Shown: positions 6,822 through 15,900 of the stretch, piece by piece
How the letters are laid out: each line of letters opens with the position of its first letter
Numbering within the stretch: the stretch's first letter is position 1
NCBI RefSeq assembly: GCF_038419845.1
Contig: NZ_JBCAQT010000009.1
Coordinates: 62,001 to 126,000, forward strand
From: Marinimicrobium sp038419845
GTDB taxonomy: Bacteria > Pseudomonadota > Gammaproteobacteria > Pseudomonadales > Cellvibrionaceae
DNA length: 64,000 nt
Reading direction: 5' to 3'
Program-made: the position numbers and the translations under genes
Notes under the pieces: generated by a model
Databases searched by the model: none
What the model was told of the DNA's origin: nothing
What the model saw: only the letters and a program-made list of their open reading frames with translations

Positions 6822-9188
6822 ATGTCTAGAATCAATTTGGACCTCAGCGGCCACCGCTGGCAAATGGAAAAAATGCGCCCGGGGCAGGGCATCAGGGAAG
6901 AGTTGCATCTTTTGCCCGCCGAATACCAGGGGACCACGTTCAGCTGGAATTTCGCCACGGTGCCCGGCGACGTCTACACTGACCTGTACCGCACCGGCGA
7001 GCTGGAAGACCCGTACTTTGGCCGCAATATGCACAAAGCCAAATGGGCTCAGGAATACGAGTGGTGGTACAGCCACCGGTTCGCGGTTCCGGAATCCATG
7101 AAGGGGAAAGTCATTCGGCTACTCTTTGAGGGCGTGGATTACAGCTGTGATGTCTGGCTGAATGGCCACCACCTGGGTCGCCACGAGGGCATGTTCTCCG
7201 GATTTGAGTTCGACATCACCGATTTCATCAATTTTGATGACTGGCGTGACGGCTCGAACATGCTGATGATCAAGCTGGACCCGCCGCCGAAGAACTATCG
7301 TTTGTGTGGTGGTAAGAAAGTCAACTTCTCCGGGGACTACTTTACCGGCCTGGTGCCCTTTGGCATCTGGCGACCAATCCGTATCGAAGCGACTGACGCC
7401 GTGCGAATCAAAAACGTTCGTGCTGATGTCAGCCTGCCGCAACCCGGCGAGGCGGCGGTGGATGTTCTTGTGGAGGTGTGGAACCACGGAGACAAACCGA
7501 TGACTGCGGATCTGGAATTCGCGCTGTCCGGGCGTAACTGTGAGGCGACTCCCGCCGGTGAAACGAAAAGCGTTCGGTTGGAGCCCGGTTTAAACACCCT
7601 TGAACAACGTCTGACCGCGACAGATCCAAAACTGTGGTGGCCCTGGGATATGGGCGATCAGAACCTCTACAACCTGGACGTCAGCGTCAAGCAAGAGGGC
7701 GGTGGTAGTGACCAGCAGCAGGAAGTGATCGGGCTGCGGGAAATTCGAATGGAGATGAATCCAGGGTTCACCCCGGAGGAAACCGAATACCCCTGGACGT
7801 TTGTGGTCAACGGCAAACGGCACTTCCTTCGCTCGGCGTGCTGGGGTGGCCAGCCCTCGTTGCTCTATGGGCGCAATAACCTGAAGAAGTACGAGGATCG
7901 GGTGGCCATGGTCAAGGAGGCCAACATCAACAACTTGCGGATTTTCGGATGGCACCCGCCAGAGATTCCCGACTTCTACCGGTTGTGCGATGAGTTGGGT
8001 ATTACCGTCTGGACCAACTTTACTCTGGCGACCCAGGCTTACTCGAAAGAAGATGCCTTTGTGAAGGATGTATTGCACGAGTGCCGGGCCATTGTTCGGG
8101 AACGTCGCAATCACCCCTCCCAAATTTTCTGGATGGGCGGTGAAGAGGTATTCTTCTCTGGCGCCCACGAAGAGAGCGGCAACCGCTATCTGATGGATGT
8201 GATCGGGGACGAGGTAAAAAGTTGCACCAACGTTCCCTATGGCCTGGCGTCGCCGCTCAGCTCGGAGTCTGCGGTCAATATGGGCTTCAAGCCCAAAGAG
8301 TCCATTCACGCCAACGAGCACTATTACCAGGGTGGTGCGGAGTTTATGGAAGAGTACTACCCGGCGTTGGACTGTGCGATTGTGCCGGAGCTGACTGCCG
8401 CTTCGGCGCCCTCGGTGGACAGTCTGAAGAAGTTTATTCCGGAAGACGAGCTGTGGCCAATGGGGGTAAGCTGGGCCTATCACTGGGCTGATATCGATGT
8501 TCTGAAAAACCTTAACTTTGAAGTTTTTGACGATTATCGAACCGGTTCGCTGGAAGAGTTTGTGGAAGCCACACAGATCGCCCAGGGGACCGTGATCCAG
8601 TTCGCGCTGGAAACCTATCGTCGCCGTAAGCCCAAGATGAGCGGTGTGGCCATTTGCCATTTTATGACGCACTGGCCGGACATCAAATGGGGTGTCATCG
8701 ATTACTATGGTGAGAAAAAACGGTCGTTTGACTATCTCAAACGCACCTATCAGCCGTTATTGCCCAGTCTGCAGTTTGACCGCCGGCGCTGGCAGGCCGG
8801 TGAAGCCTTTAACGCCCAAATCTGGGTGGTGAATGACTACCAGTACGAACATGATGCCCTGACGCTAGGGTGGACGCTTCGCTACCAGGACCGGGAAACC
8901 GGTGTGGCCGGCCACAAGGTCATCGACGTCGGCGCGGATAGCTCTTCCCGTTATGCGAACATCGAGTGGTTGCTTCCCAGCAATGCGCAAGGGCAGTTTA
9001 CGGTGTCGTTGGTCCTTAAAAACGCCTCGGGAGAGGTGGTGGCAGACAATGACTATGTGCTGCTGGTGGGAGACCAGAAAGCCGCTAAGGCGCAGAGCTT
9101 GGCTTATTTGGCACAAGTACAAGAGCGCCTGGACCAGTTCGGACACAACGTCTATCGCTACTGGCCAGAGCGCTGGCAGGTGGAATAA
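6822..9188 (+). CDS. Glycoside hydrolase family 2, beta-mannosidase-like, cytoplasmic
   Basis: A 788-residue GH2 protein with the usual order: N-terminal sugar-binding jelly roll (about 1-180), immunoglobulin-like domain (about 190-310), a TIM barrel (about 310-630) and a C-terminal beta domain. The nucleophile region PELTAASAPSVDSL matches the mannosidase-type pattern, with the Glu expected to be catalytic. The acid/base strand reads WMGGEE where relatives usually have W-x-G-N-N-E or G-N-E; the Glu is kept but the Asn just before it is replaced. No signal peptide is present, so it should cleave imported oligosaccharides in the cytoplasm. The ATG at 6822 is chosen because upstream codons overlap the aldehyde dehydrogenase gene. 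In an agar locus beta-galactosidase activity is plausible; a beta-mannosidase cannot be excluded. Confidence 0.85.
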   Translation: MSRINLDLSGHRWQMEKMRPGQGIREELHLLPAEYQGTTFSWNFATVPGDVYTDLYRTGELEDPYFGRNMHKAKWAQEYEWWYSHRFAVPESMKGKVIRLLFEGVDYSCDVWLNGHHLGRHEGMFSGFEFDITDFINFDDWRDGSNMLMIKLDPPPKNYRLCGGKKVNFSGDYFTGLVPFGIWRPIRIEATDAVRIKNVRADVSLPQPGEAAVDVLVEVWNHGDKPMTADLEFALSGRNCEATPAGETKSVRLEPGLNTLEQRLTATDPKLWWPWDMGDQNLYNLDVSVKQEGGGSDQQQEVIGLREIRMEMNPGFTPEETEYPWTFVVNGKRHFLRSACWGGQPSLLYGRNNLKKYEDRVAMVKEANINNLRIFGWHPPEIPDFYRLCDELGITVWTNFTLATQAYSKEDAFVKDVLHECRAIVRERRNHPSQIFWMGGEEVFFSGAHEESGNRYLMDVIGDEVKSCTNVPYGLASPLSSESAVNMGFKPKESIHANEHYYQGGAEFMEEYYPALDCAIVPELTAASAPSVDSLKKFIPEDELWPMGVSWAYHWADIDVLKNLNFEVFDDYRTGSLEEFVEATQIAQGTVIQFALETYRRRKPKMSGVAICHFMTHWPDIKWGVIDYYGEKKRSFDYLKRTYQPLLPSLQFDRRRWQAGEAFNAQIWVVNDYQYEHDALTLGWTLRYQDRETGVAGHKVIDVGADSSSRYANIEWLLPSNAQGQFTVSLVLKNASGEVVADNDYVLLVGDQKAAKAQSLAYLAQVQERLDQFGHNVYRYWPERWQVE

Positions 9189-9208
9189 GCAAACGCCTCG
9201 ACGTGTGC

Positions 9209-9235
9209 ACCGGGCTTACTAATCCCGGTTTTTTT
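9209..9235 (+). terminator. Rho-independent terminator after GH2
   Basis: ACCGGG and CCCGGT form a six-base stem around a nine-base loop, followed by seven T residues. It could stop or attenuate transcription between the GH2 and cupin genes. Confidence 0.6.
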
Positions 9236-9278
9236 GAATCAAAAAAATCTAATGACTACCAACCGGAGAGACTACGCT

Positions 9279-9653
9279 ATGAGATCGCATATATCGATGT
9301 TGGCTCGAAATGGCGCGGGCGTTTTGGTCCGAGCAAATACCGAGAAGGCCCAGCCGCTTGAACACAAGGGCTGGAAACTACTGACCACCAGTGACGCCGG
9401 TCTTGGGCTGGTATTTCTGGAAGCCGAACCCGGCGCGGACGAGTTTCCCATTCACTCCTCAGAGGACGCCTGGGTAGGAATGGTGGTTAGCGGAACGGGA
9501 ACGCTTTTCGCAGGGGACCGTAATTCAGTGATCGTGGATGGTATGGAATATCGCGAAGGGGATTTTATTACCTTTGAGCCCAATACCCCGCACGCTTGGC
9601 GCAATAATGGGTCGGACATCTGTCAGATACTTCTGGCGCGACGGGATGCATAG
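9279..9653 (+). CDS. Small cupin-domain protein
   Basis: A 124-residue single-domain cupin. Motif 1 is loosely IHSSEDAWVGMVVSGTGTL and motif 2 is FITFEPNTPHAWRN, with the PxxxPH pattern common in RmlC-like barrels. Only some of the usual histidine ligands are evident, so metal binding is uncertain. The ATG at 9279 is preferred because GGAGAG lies nine bases ahead; in-frame starts at 9234 and 9252 lack such a site. It follows a terminator hairpin, so it may be read separately or at reduced level. Cupins beside sugar-catabolic operons are often sugar-binding, isomerase or sensing proteins, but no function can be assigned here. Confidence 0.75.
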   Translation: MRSHISMLARNGAGVLVRANTEKAQPLEHKGWKLLTTSDAGLGLVFLEAEPGADEFPIHSSEDAWVGMVVSGTGTLFAGDRNSVIVDGMEYREGDFITFEPNTPHAWRNNGSDICQILLARRDA

Positions 9654-9677
9654 TATAAAACCCGAATTCATATACTA

Positions 9678-10741
9678 AGTGCGACACTTTTTAAATTAAG
9701 AGAGGTAAGCTGTAGTATCAGTCTTTTTTCACTCCCGCCAAGAAGTTGAAAAAGCCTATGAGATACCAACAGCTTACCTCAGAGGAAAGGGTAGTCCTTT
9801 CCACCTTGAAATTACAAGGCCTTTCTATGCGGAAAATTGGCGAACAGATGGGTCGTCACCACAGCACTTTATACCGTGAGCTGGACCGCAACCGTTGCTA
9901 CCACATCGATGGAGCTTATCGCCCCAGTAAGGCCCAGCGTCGCACAGTCGCCAGGAGAAGACGGTCAAGAAGAAACAGGCATTACTCGGAAGCCGATTTC
10001 AAAGAAGTTCGCCGGCTACTGAGGAAGAAATTCAGCCCAGAGCAGATCACCGGCTACCTTCGCCGCCTAAAACAACCTTGCTTTTCCCACGAAACCATTT
10101 ACTTGTACATATGGCGGGACAAGGCGAACGGCGGCTACCTATGGAAGCATCTCAGACAGTCTCCGAAAATACGACGAAAGCGCTATAAGGCCTATGACAG
10201 CAGGGGCCGGCTGGCTGATAAGCGCCATATATCGGAACGCCCTAAAACCGTTGAGACCCGGCGCTACAAGGGCCATTGGGAAATCGATACTGTCATGGGC
10301 AAAGGATCCACTGACTGCATTGTGACTCTTGTAGAGCGAAAGACCGGCTTCCTAATGATTGGGAAGCTAAAAGACCGGTCTACCCATTCTTTGAACAAAA
10401 AGACAAAACGGTTAATCAGTCGAAATCCTCTGGAATTTAAAACAATTACGGCTGACAACGGTACCGAGTTCCATCAATACAAAGCTATCGAGTCCCATAG
10501 CACCGTTAAATTCTACTTTGCCAACCCTTTTCATTCATGGGAACGGGGAAGCAATGAAAACGCTAACGGCCTGATTCGCCAATACATCCCTAAGGGAACT
10601 TCAATGGAAAACCTCACGCAGCAGCAATGCGATCGGATTGCCTCTGAGTTAAACGCCAGGCCAAGGAAACGATACCACTACCAATCACCTGAGGATCTCT
10701 TTCATGTGTAGCTATTTCTGTCGCGGTTCAAAGTTGACACT
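9678..10741 (+). mobile_element. IS30-family insertion sequence
   Basis: A complete-looking element of about 1.06 kb holds one IS30-type transposase gene. The ends show imperfect inverted repeats: AGTGCGACACTTTTTAAA on the left and AGTGTCAACTTTGAACC on the right read on the minus strand. The exact boundary is approximate and no clear target duplication is visible. The element sits between the cupin gene and the terminator of the minus-strand lipoprotein operon, so it does not break either gene. Confidence 0.75.
9758..10711 (+). CDS. IS30-family transposase
   Basis: A 317-residue transposase starting at the ATG at 9758 (MRYQQLTSEER); a TTG four codons upstream is also open. The N-terminal helix-turn-helix reads LTSEERVVLSTLKLQGLSMR through GRHHSTLYREL, the standard IS30 signature. 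The DDE catalytic triad is visible: D in GHWEIDTVMG, D in ITADNGTEFH, and E in HSWERGSNENANGLIR, with the family's closing YIPKGTS. No frameshift or stop is present, so the element may still be active. Codon use and base composition are less G+C rich than the adjacent GH2 gene, consistent with transfer. Confidence 0.95.
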   Translation: MRYQQLTSEERVVLSTLKLQGLSMRKIGEQMGRHHSTLYRELDRNRCYHIDGAYRPSKAQRRTVARRRRSRRNRHYSEADFKEVRRLLRKKFSPEQITGYLRRLKQPCFSHETIYLYIWRDKANGGYLWKHLRQSPKIRRKRYKAYDSRGRLADKRHISERPKTVETRRYKGHWEIDTVMGKGSTDCIVTLVERKTGFLMIGKLKDRSTHSLNKKTKRLISRNPLEFKTITADNGTEFHQYKAIESHSTVKFYFANPFHSWERGSNENANGLIRQYIPKGTSMENLTQQQCDRIASELNARPRKRYHYQSPEDLFHV

Positions 10742-10762
10742 AAGAAACGTTGAGAAGTGGGT

Positions 10763-10788
10763 AAAAAAAAGGGCACGCAAGCGTGCCC
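10763..10788 (-). terminator. Rho-independent terminator of the receptor/lipoprotein operon
   Basis: GGGCACGC and GCGTGCCC form a perfect eight-base stem with a two-base centre. On the minus strand it is followed by eight T residues, directly after the lipoprotein gene that ends at 10812. Confidence 0.85.
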
Positions 10789-10811
10789 TAAAAAGGAGGA
10801 GATCAAGACAG

Positions 10812-12854
10812 CTAGGGTACTTCCACCAATATGACGTTATCGATCACAACCTCTGCGTTCGGGTTCCACAGGTTGGGATTAAACGAGATCATCACGCTGC
10901 GGGACGCCCAGTCATCCACATCAGTGAAAGCGTCTACATCAATATACTGCTCGAACTTGGTTAGCTCTCCGTCGGTTTCGAAGAAAAAGTTTCTGGACCT
11001 TGGCTGAACCTCTGCCTCCAGGCTGGTACCGACAGGAGAGGTGCTTCCGTCCGCTGCATCGTAGATGGCCAGGCTCATGGGGCTATTGCCGCTGCCTCCC
11101 GATGTCAGTATACGCATGTCCATGCTTAGCAGGTACTTCTTGCCGTTTTCGATGGTGCCGGCGGGCAAAGTGAGCTGAGCGCTATTCCAGCTTGTCATGT
11201 ACAGGCTGTAGGAGCCACTGATGACCTGTTCAGGGTCTTCGGTGATGCTGGCATTATCCCCGTCGGAAACGATCCAGTCTCCCATGGTGCCGTCTTCAAA
11301 GCCAACATTATAAGCACCCATCTTGGCGACGTGGTTGTTGGCGATGTCTGTGGAGTAGCGCATGCCGACGACGTCATCCATATTCATACCAACCATACTA
11401 TACTGGGCTGTCCGGCTGTCAGAGGACTCTGGTCCGGTGACAAAGGAGGCCGTGTGGAACGCATGCTTGGTCCATTGTTTTTCACTGCCATCGACATAAG
11501 GGGGGTGAATACCGAAACGACGGGAGAAGTCTTCGCTTTCGTCCGCACCGATAATGTTCAGAGAATAGCCGCCCCAGTTCGGTACCCGATCTACTTGGCG
11601 AACCAGGTAACCGGCATTCTCTTCTACATCGAAGTTGCCGCTCAGTTGAGGCTCACCCGTCGATACCACCTGGTAGTCTCCTTCCCAGGCATCAGCTGCT
11701 GCTTCCACCGCGATGACGGCGCTATTATCGGTTGACCAGTTGCTCAAATCTCCGGTTTCGAAGCTGCCGTTGCTGATTAGGTTTAGCGGGGCTTCACGGG
11801 TGACTTCCACAGAGAAACTCGTGCTGATTTCAAACCCATCGTCACCATCATTGACGTCGAAACTGTATTCAAATGTCTCAGTTGTGCCCACGGTGTCGAT
11901 ATGAGTGGCAAAATCCACCGGGTCGATAACCAGTTGGGTACCGCTGGACTTGTCAAACGAGAGCTCAGGCCCGCCATTTGTGGGGGTAACGGTGTCCCAC
12001 TCAATGGTCAGCGGATCACCGTTGCGATCGACGATATATTCCGGATCATTGAGCTGTACATAGGCAATGGAGTCATTGGTAGTGAACGATCCTGAAAAGG
12101 TGCCGTTCACCATGGGAGCTTCCGGCTCATCAACGACGGCACTGATGGTTATCGCCGCTGTGCGCTCGACGGAGTGGTTTCCGTCTTCCACATTGTAGGT
12201 GAATCTCAGAGTAAGGAACTCACCAACGCCAATATCGCCGGTAAATGCCGGAATATCGATGGAGAGTTCTGAGCCAGATACGGAGTAGTTGTCCACCGGG
12301 TTTTCCGATGATGCGGTGAAACCGCTTATGGACAGTTCGTCGCCGTCGGCGTCCGTGGCACCTTGCAGAAGGTCGATCGTAACCGCATCTTCAGATGCGT
12401 CATAGGACGCCTTTAGCTGATCGAATTCGGGAGCAAAGTCTTCCCCTTCGATACGAATAGTAGCGGTCCGTTGAGTGCTGTTCTGGCCATCTGAGATGTC
12501 GTAGGTGTAGACCATCTGGTAGGTATCGCCGGTGCCAATCATCGGGGCGATCGCTGATGGATCAACGCCAATACGTACTTCCTGAGAAGCGTCAAAGCCA
12601 GTTTCATCATCTTTGCTGGCGGTGAGGTTTTCAACACGAAGAATGTCCGCATCAGGGTCCACGGCGTCTTGAAGGAGATCGATGACCTGTGCGTCGTCAG
12701 ATTCATGTAGATTTACGGTGATGTCGCCGCTGTGAGTAGGAGCGGCAGCGCCGATTGGTTTTCCGGATTCGTCACCATCATCGTTACCACAACCGGTCAG
12801 TGACGCTGCGATAACGGCGGTTAATAGTGCATGTTTTTTTTGAAAAAGTTTCAT
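10812..12854 (-). CDS. Surface lipoprotein with cadherin-like and carbohydrate-binding-like domains
   Basis: A 680-residue lipoprotein: signal peptide with lipobox LTGC (Cys22) after MKLFQKKHALLTAVIAAS. The N-terminal half has two or three Ig/cadherin-like repeats carrying DLLQ-A-DPDAD and DLLQGATDADGDELSISGF; acidic DxDxD motifs suggest calcium binding. The C-terminal half has two segments resembling CBM4/9-type sandwiches (NGSFETGDLSNWS, about 370; GFEDGTMGDWIVSDGDN, about 530). No catalytic motif is apparent. It lies 67 bp downstream of the TonB-dependent receptor on the same strand, so a role analogous to Bacteroidetes surface glycan-binding proteins is likely: capturing galactan chains for import. 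The ATG at 12854 is chosen because upstream codons lack a signal sequence. Confidence 0.75.
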   Translation of the reverse strand: MKLFQKKHALLTAVIAASLTGCGNDDGDESGKPIGAAAPTHSGDITVNLHESDDAQVIDLLQDAVDPDADILRVENLTASKDDETGFDASQEVRIGVDPSAIAPMIGTGDTYQMVYTYDISDGQNSTQRTATIRIEGEDFAPEFDQLKASYDASEDAVTIDLLQGATDADGDELSISGFTASSENPVDNYSVSGSELSIDIPAFTGDIGVGEFLTLRFTYNVEDGNHSVERTAAITISAVVDEPEAPMVNGTFSGSFTTNDSIAYVQLNDPEYIVDRNGDPLTIEWDTVTPTNGGPELSFDKSSGTQLVIDPVDFATHIDTVGTTETFEYSFDVNDGDDGFEISTSFSVEVTREAPLNLISNGSFETGDLSNWSTDNSAVIAVEAAADAWEGDYQVVSTGEPQLSGNFDVEENAGYLVRQVDRVPNWGGYSLNIIGADESEDFSRRFGIHPPYVDGSEKQWTKHAFHTASFVTGPESSDSRTAQYSMVGMNMDDVVGMRYSTDIANNHVAKMGAYNVGFEDGTMGDWIVSDGDNASITEDPEQVISGSYSLYMTSWNSAQLTLPAGTIENGKKYLLSMDMRILTSGGSGNSPMSLAIYDAADGSTSPVGTSLEAEVQPRSRNFFFETDGELTKFEQYIDVDAFTDVDDWASRSVMISFNPNLWNPNAEVVIDNVILVEVP

Positions 12855-12921
12855 AAATTCACCACTTATTGTATAGAGAAGGGTGTAGGCCTCTCGGGCC
12901 CACACCGGCTCTGTTTATGGG

Positions 12922-15900
12922 TTAAAAGCTCACACGTAGGCCCAGGCGGTAGGTGATGCCCGTTTTGAACTCGGAGTAGGTGCGCGACTTGGGGGTTTCT
13001 CCGTCCATCGCATTGCCTTCATCCAGCGCTACGAATTCAATGGCACCAGTCTCCTCGTTGTATACGCGGTCCACCTCAATGTCACGGCTGGTGAAATACT
13101 GGCGGAAGACGGCATCGGTCAGGTTGATGGCCTGGAAAGTAAAGCTGACATTGTCATTCAGCTCGTAACTCGCCGACAGGTCGAGCGAATCGCGCCCTTC
13201 ATTCCACAATGTGCCCTGGTTCCAGGTCCGGCCAGACAGTCCAGTGTTCCAGTCAGTACCTACCAGCGAGTCACTGGAGCCGCGGTAGCTCAGACGAACC
13301 TGATGACCGTCCTGCTCCCAGAAGCCCGTGAGGTTGTACGTATGTTCGGGAGTGTCCGCCACAGGCAAGGTGGGAAGCATCTTGCTGGTGTCTATCGTGG
13401 ACTGCTCCGAGTCGTATTCGCTGTCCTGGTAAGTGTAGTTGGCCTGCAAACCCAGCCCGCTCAGAAAGTAGCCCGGCAGGAAGTGATACGTCTGCTGATA
13501 GCCCAGTTCCAGGCCCGTGATGGAAGCACCCTCGCCGTTGATGACCTTTTCAAGACTGTAAATGCCGCAAAGATCGCGCAGGCTATCACTGAAGCGGTCG
13601 GGATCTCCCGGGTTCCAACCAAAGTCAGCCGTTGCTCGAAGTGGCATGCAACCTGTCAGTCCGCTGTCATCGGTTCCGTCGTTGGTCGGCAGCATGATCA
13701 GGTCGTTCGGGTCAACCGTGCCTTCAAGAGAGCGAAGGTCGGTCAGATACACCTGAGCACTTTCGGTTTCTGTGAAATTGCTCATGTCTTTGTGGAACAC
13801 TGCTGCGCTTACCATGGCTGAGTCGTCAAAATACCACTCTAACGACAGGTCAAGGTTCTTGGACTCCAGCGGTTCCAGCTGTGTGTTGAATTGACGGAAA
13901 CGACCGATGTTTTGATTACTGCCCCAATAGCCGCTTTCGTTGATGCTGAAACCAGATTGCAGTTTGTCGATCTCTGGGCGAGTCATGGTTTTCGACACGG
14001 CAAACCGGCCGATCAAGTCATCAGAGAAGGCGTAATTCAGGTTCAAGCTGGGCAGTACATTTTCGTACTCGTTGCTGCCAGTCGCTGCGAACGACTTTAG
14101 TTCGTTGTTGACCGGGTCAATCCAAGTGTAGGCATCAACATCCGCGTTCTCTGTGGAGATTGACGGGTCATACTCAAGAGGCGGTGTATCCAACCCGGCC
14201 TCCCAGGCACCGTTGCGCACGGTCGAGACGTCCGCGTAGCGCCACATGGTGTACCAATTGATGGCCACCTCAGGGTCCGCCAGGCTTGGATCCTGCTGGA
14301 AGGCGGCCCAGGCCGCGTAGTCCGGATCATGACAGGGGCCCTGGTCGGGGATAGGGGTCCAGCCTGATGGGGCTGGGCCGGCGGAAACGTCCCAGCCTTG
14401 GCCATCCACCCGCTGGTACTTCGATTCGTAACCCTTGCGGTTTTCGGGATCGTCAAACCCTGGCGCTCGGCACTCGGGGAGGCTGGTATCACGGAGATCC
14501 CGCAGCTCCACCAGATCAAACTCGCGCTGAATGGTCGTGGTGTTTTGCCAGAAATCTACCCCGCCGAAACCTTCGGCCTGAACTTCGGTTTTTACATAAC
14601 GCACACCGAAGTCGCCGGTCAGCCGATCGTCTAAGAACGAGAAGTTGGTTTTCAGGTAGGCGGCAGTCGTATCAATGCCAATCGAGCGAGTTTTGGTTTT
14701 ATCCGGGGTCCTGACGGTATTTTCGTCGTCCAGGACCAGATCGATGGTGTCTACCCCCGAGAACGGAACCCAGTTTTCTGTTCCCGGAACCCTGTAACCC
14801 AAGGAGTCCATAAAGTTGGTCCACTCAAGATTGGGCTTTCGAACATCGACGCCCCGTACGTCGTTCAAGGGACCACCGGGAACGACGACGACGTTGTCGT
14901 TTTCGTCGCGTATTACTTCGGTTTTGGTGATACTGTTGAATGTGTAGTTCTGTGCGTCAACAAATTTGTCTCGTTGGCTGGATTTCGCGCCAAATTCAAT
15001 GCTTGTCAGTCCGAAGGTGTTAATGTCGTAGTCAAAATCGAGTTGGAAGTTGGTGAGTTCATCCTCAACCTTGACGTCGTTCTCAGACAGGAAGGACAGG
15101 TTCTGGGAGGCGATGTCGGCTGGGTTATAACCGGTAAAAGCCGTGTTGTCTTCCCAGGCCGCAGTTTCGGGTAGCGGATCAATTTGCTCGCCAAGATCAA
15201 CAAAGCTGTTACCGGTAACCAGTTTACAAACTCCGGAGGTGCAGTCGAAACCCACAGGTTCGATATCTCTGCCTGCGTCGTATAGAAGACGCGAGGGGAC
15301 CTGAACAAAGTTTTGCATTACCGCGTAGGCGTTGGGCAGACTTTCTGACTCGCTGCTGGAGTAGCCCAATTTGCTTTCCACGCGGAAGCGGTCGGTAAAC
15401 TCGTGAGAGAAGTCCAGGGTTGCACTGATGTTCTCACGCTCGTCCCCTCGTACGGCGGATACGATGTCACCACTACCAAAACGGTCCAGCCTTTTTATAA
15501 AAGTGCTGGTGTCGGTATCGATGGTGTACCAGTCTTCCTGAGGGTCAGTGAAGGGAGCGGGTGGACGAATATCGCCTGGGATAACGTTCCGACCTTCTAC
15601 GAAGTTTTCGGTATTCGATTGTCGAACAGAAAATGCGTCTTTGTCTTGGGTCTCTTCCTGTTTGGTATATGTTGTGTTTAACATTACCTCAGTACGATGC
15701 GTGGGGGCCCATTGTATGCCCAGGTTTAAACCCTGACGGTCATTAGTGCTCTTTGTCTGCTCGTAGTTTGTGGCGACGGGTTCAATGGCTTTTACGCCCG
15801 AAATGATGTCCCCGTTCTGATCGCGGGCCACTTCTATTAAGGGTGATGCCTCAAAGTCTGTGACCCGGTATTGATCTCGACGGTAGGTGTTGGTTTCGTC

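Noticed and set aside
9660..9677. Target-site duplication of the IS30 element
   Set aside because: No convincing short direct repeat flanks the inferred ends, so it is not listed.
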